DNA from: CAZTLI01 sp964614375
GTDB lineage: Bacteria > Chloroflexota > Anaerolineae > Aggregatilineales > Phototrophicaceae
Direction: 5' to 3'
NCBI GenBank assembly: GCA_964614375.1
Contig: CAZTLI010000191.1
Span: 1-9,522 of the forward strand
DNA: 9,522 nucleotides
This document shows, one piece after another, positions 1 to 8,300 of this stretch (its first letter is position 1; every line of letters begins with the position of its first letter). The notes under the pieces are model-generated. The model searched no databases. It worked only from the letters and a program-made list of their open reading frames with translations, and had not been told where the DNA came from. A program made the position numbers and the translations under genes.

Positions 1-1488
1 TGCGATTGTACCGTCGTCACTGGCTGAGCTGAACAATGTGCCATCGGGTGAGAATGCAAGGCTGTTAATCGCGCCTGTATGCCCGCTGTATGTGCCGTAG
101 GTCGTGCCAAGTGTTGCATCAAGCAGGGTGATCGTGCCATTGGTATCGCCAACAAGCAGCACGGCGCCATCAAAGCGATAGGTCACTGCCCGCAGCGAGA
201 TACCAATCTCAATCACCTGTAATGCGCTGCCGCTAGCAGCATCCCAGATACGTAATGTGCCATCATCACTCACGCTGGCAAGTTGTCCACCTGATGGCGA
301 ATAGACAATCTCATTCACAGTATCGCTATGCCCACTGAAAATTGCAGCGATGGAAACCGTTTCGATATCCCACAGCAGAATAGCATTCTCACGATCTACA
401 TTGGCATTTGTATATGCGACTGTGCCTGCTACTGCGAATTGTGTGCCTGCCGGATTAAATGCGACTGAACGCGCCAATTCCTGATGACTGTTTAAAAACA
501 ACGGCTCACGAAGGGGGGCAGTCGGCGCGAGATTCCAGAGGCGGGCTGTGCCATCGAAGCCGCCAAGCAGCAATCGCGACCCGTCTCTACTATAGTCCAG
601 GGCGATGAAGCGGTCATCACTTTCAAGAATACGGGGTGTTGTGTCCAGCGCGCCCATCGGATACAGCCACACGCCTGTTGAACCCAATGCGCCAAGTGTC
701 GCTAATGTGCTCCCATCTGGCGAAAAGGCGATTTGGGGCGCAAAATTCCCTTGCAGCCGTGCGACTTCAACAATCTGTGGTGCGTTATCCACAGTAATGA
801 GCGGTGATGGACTCAATGCTGTAGAGGGTAGGGGTTCAATCCAGAATGTGCCCTCTTCCCCCTCTGCCGTCCAGCCAATTACACCATCGAAATTGGCCTG
901 CCACCAGATGATGCCATCGTCACAGGCTGGCCCTGCCATAATCTCAAAAATGCCACCGGCTGGAATTTGCCCGACTACACCTGCTGTTGATAGCGGTTCA
1001 CTGCGGAGGTTGTTGGGTGCGCCGGGGGTCACGCGGGCTTGAATGCCTGTTGTGACCCGTGTTCGCATAAAAGCCGGTTCACCCACTTCTGGCGGTGGAC
1101 ACAGTGGATTCGATTGGGCAAGGACTTCTTCTGTAGATGGTGTTGGCGTTGGGGCATTTGCATCGTGCGTACTACAGAGAAAAACCGTGCTCCGGTCTGC
1201 GGATACGCGATAATCATAGACAGTTCCCGCATAGGTCAGTTCAAACACATAACCTGCTGTCACGACTTGCGCGTAAACCTGCCCTTCCTGTGGGCAACCC
1301 AAACTGGTATCCGGGAACGTTTCCTGCCGCCAGAACCAGTTGTCGAGGTCGCCAATAGTGACCTGTCGCCCGACGCGATTGCTCAAATCCGCCAGCGCAT
1401 CGTTAATGGGTTCTGGCGCGCCCTGTGCATAAATTGTCGCTGTTGGGATTAGCCATATTACCAGCCATAGCAACCTGTATATTTTCAT
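1..1488 (-). CDS. Secreted SH3b + WD40 repeat protein, C-terminus beyond window
   Basis: Reading from the ATG at 1488 down to base 1 gives 496 codons with no stop, so the 3' end lies outside the window. Residues 1-21 form a signal peptide (hydrophobic LLWLVIWLIP core, likely cut after IYA). Residues 25-108 form a small domain with a Cys pair (C65, C105) and a YDYRVS segment; I know its like from Chloroflexota secreted proteins but cannot name it. A Thr-Pro linker (111-120) leads to an SH3b-like domain at about 143-220. From about 240 WD40 blades follow, seen as repeated FSPDG...LxxxSDDGTxRIWD units (FSPDG 255-259, DGTARLW 312-318, SDDGTLRIWD 407-416, GHTGAINSLAFSPDG 469-483). A propeller normally needs about seven blades, so two or more lie beyond the edge. 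The start overlaps the esterase stop by ATGA, with AGGAG at 1504-1500. Likely extracellular binding or scaffold role; the ligand is unknown. Confidence 0.9.
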   Translation of the reverse strand, partial: MKIYRLLWLVIWLIPTATIYAQGAPEPINDALADLSNRVGRQVTIGDLDNWFWRQETFPDTSLGCPQEGQVYAQVVTAGYVFELTYAGTVYDYRVSADRSTVFLCSTHDANAPTPTPSTEEVLAQSNPLCPPPEVGEPAFMRTRVTTGIQARVTPGAPNNLRSEPLSTAGVVGQIPAGGIFEIMAGPACDDGIIWWQANFDGVIGWTAEGEEGTFWIEPLPSTALSPSPLITVDNAPQIVEVARLQGNFAPQIAFSPDGSTLATLGALGSTGVWLYPMGALDTTPRILESDDRFIALDYSRDGSRLLLGGFDGTARLWNLAPTAPLREPLFLNSHQELARSVAFNPAGTQFAVAGTVAYTNANVDRENAILLWDIETVSIAAIFSGHSDTVNEIVYSPSGGQLASVSDDGTLRIWDAASGSALQVIEIGISLRAVTYRFDGAVLLVGDTNGTITLLDATLGTTYGTYSGHTGAINSLAFSPDGTLFSSASDDGTIA

Positions 1489-2444
1489 TCGATATTTTGC
1501 TCCTGAATCACTATAAGCGACTGAAACCAGTTCATAATCACAACTGTTGCGTCAATATCCATGTTGACAGCGCCCAATTCGATGTCCACATCAAATGGAT
1601 GACCGGGCCAGGTATGCCCACCGCCGACAATGCCATAGAAATGGACTTCGGTGTTGTCCGCGCAATCAGTGATGTAAATGTGCTGCACTGTGCTCTCATC
1701 GTCTGTAACTATATCGGGAATTTCTTCGACTTGCACTGCATCGCGCGATGTGTTGCAGCGATTGCGCTGTGCCCAGAAAGTCATAGATTCAGGGGCAGAT
1801 AGGCTGGCGAGTGCTCCGTTGCGATAAACGGTGCGCGCCCAGGGTAAGATAGGGTCCATTGTGCCGTGCATGAATAGCAGTGGGATGGGCGCGCTGTCAC
1901 AATTTTGCACAGCAATCACATAGACAGGCGCGGCTACGCCCGCCACACCCGTGAAGCGATCTGCTGCTTCACAGGCCAGTCGATAGGCCATGAGCGCGCC
2001 GTTTGAAATGCCGACCACAAAGACACTATCCATATCTATGCTGTAAGATTCGGCGAGATTGTCTATTAACCAGAGCATAAAACCCACATCGTCAATACGG
2101 GTGACGCCTGCGTCTGTCAGTACCCCGCCGCCAAAATCCCAGTTATTTGCAATGCCATCAGGATAGACGACTATGAAACCCATTTCTTCCGCGATTGTAT
2201 CAAATCCCAGCCAGTCCCGGGTTCGCGCACCCCATCCAGATGCGCCATGCAACACAATCACCAATGGCATCGGTAAATCGTCAGAATAGCTTTCTGGCAC
2301 GAATAATTCATAGGTGCGTTCGCTAAACGGTATCGATTCGGGTGTGCTCTCTTGCGCCTGTAATGTAGACATAACGGTCAATGTCAGCAGCAACGCGGTC
2401 AGTATCGGAAGAATGAGACGATTGTGCGAGTAATGACTTTGCAT
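1485..2444 (-). CDS. Secreted PHB-depolymerase/LpqC-type esterase
   Basis: 319 residues, alpha/beta-hydrolase fold. Residues 1-30 look like a signal peptide (hydrophobic 10-28, cut near LQA-Q). The order of motifs fits the polyhydroxybutyrate depolymerase / LpqC / feruloyl-acetylxylan esterase group: LVIVLHG oxyanion region at 61-67, VVYPDG at 92-97, nucleophile elbow GISNG with Ser147, acid Asp197 in HGTMDP, and His277 in GGGHTWPGH. It therefore probably hydrolyses an ester outside the membrane, releasing acyl or feruloyl groups from polymers or oligomers. The substrate cannot be told from sequence, and a true PHB depolymerase would usually carry a substrate-binding domain, which is absent here. 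CAGG at 2456-2453 lies 8 bases before the ATG. It sits 18 bases after purB and overlaps the SH3b/WD40 gene, so the two secreted proteins are probably made together. Confidence 0.9.
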   Translation of the reverse strand: MQSHYSHNRLILPILTALLLTLTVMSTLQAQESTPESIPFSERTYELFVPESYSDDLPMPLVIVLHGASGWGARTRDWLGFDTIAEEMGFIVVYPDGIANNWDFGGGVLTDAGVTRIDDVGFMLWLIDNLAESYSIDMDSVFVVGISNGALMAYRLACEAADRFTGVAGVAAPVYVIAVQNCDSAPIPLLFMHGTMDPILPWARTVYRNGALASLSAPESMTFWAQRNRCNTSRDAVQVEEIPDIVTDDESTVQHIYITDCADNTEVHFYGIVGGGHTWPGHPFDVDIELGAVNMDIDATVVIMNWFQSLIVIQEQNIE

Positions 2445-2462
2445 CGTAATAGCCTGTATGGG

Positions 2463-3875
2463 TTATAACGTGTCAGAAATAGCGGCGTGTATTTGCTGCG
2501 CCATCGCGCGTGCGCGCGGCGGGGCATCGCCAACATAATCATCTGCGTGCAGCAGTTCCCGGACTTGGTCTGCATCAATCAGTTGGGTAATTTGTGGGTC
2601 GGATGCGAGTAACTCGGCTAATGGGTTAGGCCGTCCCTGCTGAAGTGCATCCCATGCGGAAAGACTATGCTGCCGGATGGCCTCGTGTAATTCTTGACGA
2701 TTGCCACCACTGCGGACGGCTTCCATCAGCAAGCGTTCCGTTGCGGCAAAGATGCCATAAGTATCCAGATTGTGTTGAATTGCGTGCATATCTATCTGTA
2801 AACCTGATAGCAGGCGTGTCATACGCAGCACAATTTCTTCAGCGGCGAGGAACGCATCTGGCAAAACCGCGCGACGATTGCCCGAATCGTCCAGCGTGCG
2901 TTCGAGAAGACTGTGTGCGGCGTTGTCCCACATTACACGCGGTAATGCCGCGAGATAACGGGCGAGACTGTTGATATTTTCCGCATTGACGGGATTGCGT
3001 TTGAATGGCATCGCGGATGAACCGACTTGATGCTTGCCAAATGGCTCTGCCCATTCACCATATGGCGGCGATTGCAGCAGGCGCAAGTCAAAGGCGAATT
3101 TATAGACTGTCATGGCGATACCTGCCAGTGTATTGACAATCTGCCAGTCCTGTCGTCGGGGATAGGTTTGATGTGTGACATCGAACGCAGTTAGTCCAAG
3201 TATGGACATGACGTGTGTTTCAAGTTCACGCGGAGAAACGTTCGTTCCCTTAAGCAGTTGGTGATAGGATGCTGATGTGCCCACTGCACCTTTGAAGCCC
3301 TTGCCTTTGATGTTCTGGTAAATTTGTTGGAGTGATTGATAGTCTGCCAACAAATCCTGTCCATAAACAGCCAGCCTATAGCCCAGGGTGGTTGGTTCAG
3401 CAGGTTGCAAGTGGGTAAATGCCATACACGTTATGTCTGCATGGGTATCAATGGTTTCTGCAAGTGTATGCAACAATTCGACAAGTTTATCAAGCACAAG
3501 TTCACACGCTTCACGCAGGCGCAAAGCGTCGGCATTGTCTTCAATATCCATACTGGTTGCACCGAGATGGATGATTCCACCCCCAATAGGACATTGTTCG
3601 GCAAATGTATGGACTTCTGCCATCAAATCGTGACGGAGTTCAGCCTCTAATTCAAGGGCGCGACCAATGTCAATGTCATCTTGATGTTGCTTTAAATCGG
3701 CGACTTGTGCATCGCTGACTAATCCGATTGATTGTTGTGCCTGTGCCAATGCGACCCAGATACGCCGCCAAAGCCGCCGCTTATGGCTATCCGACCAGAT
3801 TTGACGCATCGCATCAGACCCGTATCGCCACGTAAATGGACTCAAATAAGTGTCATGGGTGAATGTATTGGACAT
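2463..3875 (-). CDS. purB: Adenylosuccinate lyase, human-like subtype
   Basis: 470 residues. The enzyme splits SAICAR to AICAR plus fumarate and adenylosuccinate to AMP plus fumarate in purine synthesis; it is a cytoplasmic homotetramer. The family signature GSSAMPFKRNP is at 285-295 and holds the catalytic serine on the flexible loop. RHDLMAEVH (81-89), IHLGATSMD (102-110) and FTHLQPAEP (153-161, with the general-acid His155) are the other active-site blocks. Segments such as WRRIWVALAQAQ, ERTLDDSGNRR and DDYVGDAPPRA resemble animal ADSL more than the shorter Bacillus-type PurB, so I place it in the human-like subgroup. Start choice: ATG at 3875 with AAAGG at 3885-3881. It is the first gene of the minus-strand unit, with no other pur gene in view. 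Confidence 0.95.
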   Translation of the reverse strand: MSNTFTHDTYLSPFTWRYGSDAMRQIWSDSHKRRLWRRIWVALAQAQQSIGLVSDAQVADLKQHQDDIDIGRALELEAELRHDLMAEVHTFAEQCPIGGGIIHLGATSMDIEDNADALRLREACELVLDKLVELLHTLAETIDTHADITCMAFTHLQPAEPTTLGYRLAVYGQDLLADYQSLQQIYQNIKGKGFKGAVGTSASYHQLLKGTNVSPRELETHVMSILGLTAFDVTHQTYPRRQDWQIVNTLAGIAMTVYKFAFDLRLLQSPPYGEWAEPFGKHQVGSSAMPFKRNPVNAENINSLARYLAALPRVMWDNAAHSLLERTLDDSGNRRAVLPDAFLAAEEIVLRMTRLLSGLQIDMHAIQHNLDTYGIFAATERLLMEAVRSGGNRQELHEAIRQHSLSAWDALQQGRPNPLAELLASDPQITQLIDADQVRELLHADDYVGDAPPRARAMAQQIHAAISDTL

Positions 3876-3909
3876 TTGTGCCTTTCGAGGGTGTCAACTA
3901 CACGCGCAC

Positions 3910-3937
3910 ATTATAACGAACGGGCGGTTTGAGTCGC
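3910..3937 (-). promoter_or_regulatory. Probable sigma70-type promoter for purB unit
   Basis: On the minus strand a perfect TATAAT lies at 3915-3910, preceded 16 bases earlier by a weak -35 (GCGACT, 3937-3932, 3 of 6 matches). A start near 3903 would give a leader of about 28 bases before the purB ATG at 3875, containing its AAAGG ribosome site. Confidence 0.5.
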
Positions 3938-3995
3938 TATAGATAGTATGAATATCGAAATGTCGTGGACATTAACGTTTATAACAAGATGCGTG

Positions 3996-4004
3996 TGTTA
4001 TAAT
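3996..4004 (+). promoter_or_regulatory. Extended -10 promoter for the FHA gene pair
   Basis: TGTTATAAT is a perfect extended -10 (TGn plus TATAAT). No good -35 is seen at 16-18 bases upstream, which is normal for extended -10 promoters. Predicted start near 4011, giving a leader of about 44 bases to the ATG at 4055. The only Shine-Dalgarno-like sequence close to that ATG is a weak GAG at 4045-4047; the strong AGGGGG at about 4016-4021 is too far away to serve it. Confidence 0.5.
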
Positions 4005-4054
4005 CCAAGCGTCTCAGGGGGAATTGCGTACAATAGTTTACTTCGAGTTTATAC

Positions 4055-4564
4055 ATGACTATATGCCCTTATTGTGGTTATGACGGTGTCCGCCCGGGCA
4101 TGTACTTCTGCGACAATTGCGCGAAAGAAATTCAGGCTTCGGATCCAGGGACATCTGAACCCGATGAAGAGTTTCATGCGGCTGTCGAAATCGTTTCTGG
4201 CGCATATTCCACGGATCGGCGCGATTGTTTCAGTACCTACAACTGTCTCAAAGTTTATGTCCGAGATGCTCAGCAACCACTGGTGATTTATCCTGAAAAG
4301 CGCATGACGATAGGGCGAGTGGATAATCAAAAACCAGACAAGCCGGATATAGATTTAACGCGCTTTCGCGCTTTGGAGCAGGGCGTTTCGCGATTGCACG
4401 CCATGTTGACTCTAAAAGAGAGCGACATTGTGCTGACTGATGTCGGTAGTTCAAATGGTATCTACATCAACGGAAAACGCCTGCGCGAAGGCCAGTCTTA
4501 TGTCTTATGTGATGGGGATGAGGTCATATTTGGTCGGCTTGTAACAAATTTCTACTTTGATTGA
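4055..4564 (+). CDS. Zinc-ribbon + FHA domain protein
   Basis: 169 residues, cytoplasmic, no signal peptide or membrane segment. The N-terminus is a CxxC-x11-CxxC zinc ribbon (C4, C7, C19, C22). A linker (about 25-60) leads to a C-terminal FHA domain at about 64-169, a fold that binds phosphothreonine peptides. The binding-loop residues are intact: G87-R88 in TIGR, S112 and H115 in GVSRLHA, and S133-N134-G135 in DVGSSNG, so peptide binding is expected. An insert with D-L-T (100-102) precedes the GVSR motif. An in-frame TAG at 4034-4036 rules out an earlier start. The domain is paralogous to that of the next gene, so the pair probably arose by duplication. Likely a soluble reader in a Ser/Thr kinase pathway; its partner is unknown. 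Confidence 0.9.
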   Translation: MTICPYCGYDGVRPGMYFCDNCAKEIQASDPGTSEPDEEFHAAVEIVSGAYSTDRRDCFSTYNCLKVYVRDAQQPLVIYPEKRMTIGRVDNQKPDKPDIDLTRFRALEQGVSRLHAMLTLKESDIVLTDVGSSNGIYINGKRLREGQSYVLCDGDEVIFGRLVTNFYFD

Positions 4565-4612
4565 CGCGCAGATTCGATACAATTGAAGGTAAGTATATAT
4601 CGAGAATGTTTT

Positions 4613-5092
4613 ATGAAAAGCGCTAAAGAATCAAATACACAACTCCTCAAGAGCACCTCCCGTTTACGTTCCGAAGAAATTGGCACTGTTGATGTGGCTG
4701 AAAATAGCACGCTACATCGGCGAATCCAGAAGTCCATTGCACGGGAGGATCGCACAACATTCACCGGTGGGGAAGTGCTGCTGGTTATTCGCGGTATTGT
4801 TGAAAATGTAAAAATCACGGCGGATCAATCGGTTGTGCTTGGGCGCGCGGACGTGACGGCAGGTTCTGATAAGTTTGTAGATTTAACCCCTTACGGCGCG
4901 CAAGAACGCGGGGTGTCGCGTAACCATGCTCGGCTGAGTCTTGACGACAATGGCCTCTATGTCACTGATCTCGGCAGCGCCAACGGCACATTCGTGAATG
5001 GGCAGCGACTGCATGCCGATGTGCCACAGCAGCTTCATACTGGTGCAGTCGTCATCCTCGGACGGTTACCTGTTGCCGTTCTATTCGAGTGA
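4613..5092 (+). CDS. FHA domain protein with Ser/Thr-rich N-terminal tail
   Basis: 159 residues from the ATG at 4613. A TTG at 4583 in the same frame would add 10 residues, but the ATG has a GAGA (4602-4605) at a workable distance, so I prefer it. Residues 1-50 are polar and probably disordered, with many Ser/Thr (T9, S14, T15, S16, T25, S32, T33). Residues about 54-159 are an FHA domain with the phosphothreonine-binding set intact: G77-R78, S102 and H105 in GVSRNHA, and S122, N124 and G125 in LGSANGT. The layout (short phosphorylatable tail plus one FHA domain) recalls actinobacterial GarA/OdhI, but the ETTS motif of those proteins is not present, so equivalence is only a possibility. There is no zinc ribbon, unlike its upstream paralogue. 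The gap to that gene is 48 bases, so co-transcription is likely. Confidence 0.88.
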   Translation: MKSAKESNTQLLKSTSRLRSEEIGTVDVAENSTLHRRIQKSIAREDRTTFTGGEVLLVIRGIVENVKITADQSVVLGRADVTAGSDKFVDLTPYGAQERGVSRNHARLSLDDNGLYVTDLGSANGTFVNGQRLHADVPQQLHTGAVVILGRLPVAVLFE

Positions 5093-5146
5093 AAGTCAAA
5101 ACTGCCGTTTAGTGCTTCATTTAAGCAGATAAAGCAGACTGATTTG

Positions 5147-5170
5147 TGTTACCGATTCGTCGGTTAAACA
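5147..5170 (+). other. Hairpin with TTCG loop
   Basis: ACCGA (5151-5155), loop TTCG (5156-5159) and TCGGT (5160-5164) form a perfect 5-bp stem. TGTT (5147-5150) and AACA (5167-5170) can extend it across a 2-base bulge. No T run follows on either strand, so it does not look like a standard intrinsic terminator. It lies 55 bases past the FHA stop and could slow or process the transcript. Confidence 0.4.
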
Positions 5171-5273
5171 GAAACGAAACAGGTAATACTTCGCAATGGA
5201 TGCGTGTTAAACATAGTGCCTATCCTCTACAACGCATCTGCTTCACGCTTTGCATTATCTAAATTTTGTAAAT

Positions 5274-5282
5274 TGTTATAAA
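5274..5282 (+). promoter_or_regulatory. Extended -10 promoter for the membrane FHA gene
   Basis: TGTTATAAA matches an extended -10 (TGn then TATAAA), in an A/T-rich stretch 5255-5283. The best -35 is a weak TTATCT at 5255-5260. A start near 5289 would leave a leader of about 65 bases. A second, weaker -10 candidate is TATATT at 5323-5328. The ATG at 5354 has no convincing ribosome site. Bases 5093-5353 hold no gene that I can see, only this promoter and the two palindromic elements listed separately. Confidence 0.4.
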
Positions 5283-5292
5283 ATGGTAGGCG

Positions 5293-5318
5293 GTCATGTG
5301 GGTCATATTTTACATGAC
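5293..5318. promoter_or_regulatory. Inverted repeat at the predicted transcript start
   Basis: GTCATGT (5293-5299) and ACATGAC (5312-5318) are perfect 7-base inverted arms separated by 12 bases. Overlapping the left arm is a direct repeat of GGTCAT (5292-5297 and 5301-5306). Its place just after the -10 box suits either an operator for a dimeric regulator or a 5' leader hairpin; the sequence does not decide between them. Confidence 0.35.
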
Positions 5319-5353
5319 ACCTTATATTGATTCTTAGCACACTACTGTGATGT

Positions 5354-8300
5354 ATGGCACAGAATGCCTCCGAATTCGTCATTCAAATCATACGTGATAA
5401 TGCCGAAACGACCATTGTCCCACTAGGCGCACGCCCGCTGGTCGTCGGTTCCAGTCCGCAGGCCGACATCCGATTACAGACAACCTTTACCTCACGACGG
5501 CATGTCCTCATCACGCGGCAGGGCTATACCGTATATGTCATCGACCTCAACAGCAAAAATGGGACGTACCTGGCTGGTGAACGGTTGCCTACCGATACAA
5601 AACAGATTTGGCATCCCGGTTCGGAACTTGTGGTCGATACGACCTGTTTGCAACTCATAGCGCCTCAAGTTTCGCCGACTGACAAAATCAAATTGACGGT
5701 TGTGGCACCATTCTGGCGATCAAATGCACAGCTAAACCTAAAGAACGATAGTGGTGTACAGCAGCATGTCTACCTTGAGGGCAGTGTGCCGGGCAGCGGT
5801 GTTGCCTTTGCAATAGACCCGACAGAGACGTTTATCACACCCTCCGATGATGTGACTATTCGTGTATCGGCAAAACCGCTTTATCGCCCGTTTTTGGGAC
5901 GTTTTGTCAAAGCGGAATTGACTGCGTTCACCACAGATGGCTTGTTCGACAATGTGCAATTGGGATTGTGGGTACATCCGCCGTATCGTCGCTGGCTGCT
6001 GTTACTGTTGTTGCTGCTGTTAATTACAGCGCCGGTCGCCATCATTTCGAGTTTGCCGCGTCAAACCGATGAACTGATACCTACCAATCCGGTTATCGTC
6101 ATTGCGGATGCGACTGATGTGCCGCCCACACCGATTCCACCGACAGATGTGCCTACGGCGGAAGACACTTCTATTCCAACGGCCCCGGTATCGACCCCGC
6201 AAACAATCGTGGATCGCACAGGGCTGCTCCCGACACAAACGCCAGAGCCAACAGCAGTATTCGTGTGCAATAACCAGTGTGCGGCGCTTGGTTGGCAAGA
6301 TTATGTGATTCAACCGGGCGATACCCTATTTGGCATTGCCCAATCTGCAAATGTTGGAGTTGGGCGGGTCGCAGAGGTTAATTGCATCGAGGACGTGAAT
6401 ATCATCTTTGCGGGTGAGACGGTGTGTGTGCCCTGTGTTGATAGCGATGGCGATGGACTCTGTGATTCGCAAGACAACTGCCCAACCATAGCCAATCCCG
6501 ACCAGGCTGATAATAACGGCGACGGTGATGGCGATGCTTGCACACCGCCGTTCAGCCTCAATTGGGTGACTCTGCCCCCCAGCCAGATGACGACCCAGAA
6601 CCAACAGTGTTTGTCTGCGCCTGCGAGTGGTCGAGCCGTTGTCTATGCCGCTAGCGGCTTTGATATTGTGGAAGTGAGCGCCATACTCGATATTTCGGGG
6701 CGGGGCAGTCGGGGATTGCCAGTGAATCCATTACCCAATGGGGTGGACTACGAGATTATCATACAAATTCCCGGTGATGTCTCTATCAGTGGTGATACCA
6801 CAGCCAGCCTACAGGTATTTGCGCGTGACGCAGGTGGTCGCACGGGTGAACTCCGCACCACGTTCACACTTATCAATTGCGCGCCGACTCCGACACCAAC
6901 GCCTCAGGGATTGAACATCACATGGATTCAGGCGCCACCGGCACAAATGGCTCTGGACAACTTTTATTGTCCTAATGTGCTTGCGCGGACAACGATTATA
7001 ACGCGCGTGACCAGCGGCGCACAGATTGACGAAGTGGTTGCTACGATTTCACTTGATGGCGGTAATCCACAACCGATGATTGCAGATGCTGGACAAACGT
7101 CGGGCAATCGTTACGCCTTTGACCTTGATGTCGGTGATTTCGGCAATTTTACGACGGGCGATATTGTCGTTTTGGCGCGTGATGCTGCTGATACAGAGCG
7201 TACAGTGATGGGAAGCTTCACTGTTGCGGACTGTCAACTTGAAGTCACCTGGCTAACCCAACCGCAGGCGAATGTTAGCACCGACGATACACTCTGTACG
7301 GTGCCGGGTTCGGTTAGTGGTGTGCTTTCTGTTTCTGTGCCTTCTGTGGTGGATAATGGCGGTGTCACAGCCGATGCGCGTACACCGCAGGGTGTGGTGC
7401 TGACCGAATTGACCGTGCAACCACAGGGCGGTGGGCGTTATGGCCTGACGTTCAATCCGCAAGCGTCCGGCGTGGTCTTTGATGGAGCAGCCGTGATTCG
7501 TGTGCGGGTGCAAGATCAACGCAATGAGGTCTATTTACTCACATCTGACATCAATATCACGGATTGTTCCATTGAATTTGCATGGAGTGTATTACCGGAT
7601 AGCCCCATCGCGAATAGTAATGCGCGCTGTGCGTTGCCAACATCTACAAGCGCCTTTGTGAGCGTAGACCTGCCGCCAAATCCTGTGCCCAATATCATTA
7701 CACTGGCACAGGCGTCGATTTTCATCCCACCATTTGGAACAAGTTTTAATTTAGGTGTTCTGGTGTTGAATCAAGATGAGTACGAAGTGTTTATAGATGG
7801 GCGCGCCTTACCGCCGGTTGATTCGGGAACAAATACCATCACATTCCGGGCGGTTGACGCCGGCGGCACGGAACATATACTAACCACAAACATTGGTTTA
7901 CAGGATTGTCGTGGCACGCTCAGTTGGGTACAAGCGCCACCTTTACAATTGCCCGTCGCGCCGTGCGGCAGCTATCCATTTTCTGTGAGTATAAGCTCCA
8001 ATGTCGCGGGTACGCTCGTTCCTGTGACATTGACAGCGACGAGTATTCGCGGGTCTGTGAGTTACGGCGTTGTTCCGGGCCCGTCACCTTATTCCTTCCT
8101 GATTACGACTGTTCCTGCTGGTTCGGTCGTTGGTGATGAAGTGCTCATCCGTGCAACGGCAAGCGACCATCGTCCACTGACATTTACGAGCAGAATTACA
8201 ACCTGTGAAGAAGGGTTAGCGCCGCCGCCCGCGCCACCACCTGTGGATACCGATACACCGACCCCAACGAATACGGTGATGCCTACTGTGACGCACACCC

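Noticed and set aside
605..1042. Plus-strand open frame of 145 codons
   Set aside because: It lies opposite the SH3b/WD40 gene, which reads through as a clear signal peptide, SH3b and WD40 repeats; the plus-strand product shows no motif or ribosome site.
4049..4330. Minus-strand frame of 93 codons over the first FHA gene
   Set aside because: Antisense to intact zinc-ribbon codons, no recognisable domain.
4583..4612. TTG start that would lengthen the second FHA protein by 10 residues
   Set aside because: The ATG at 4613 has a better-placed ribosome site, and the extra residues match nothing in FHA proteins.
5147..5170. Hairpin read as a rho-independent terminator
   Set aside because: No T run follows the stem on either strand and the perfect stem is only 5 bp; kept as a plain hairpin.
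6440..6541. TSP3 region as an EF-hand or dockerin pair
   Set aside because: The DNCP...NPDQAD...GDAC spacing is that of thrombospondin type-3 motifs, and the helices expected around dockerin loops are missing.
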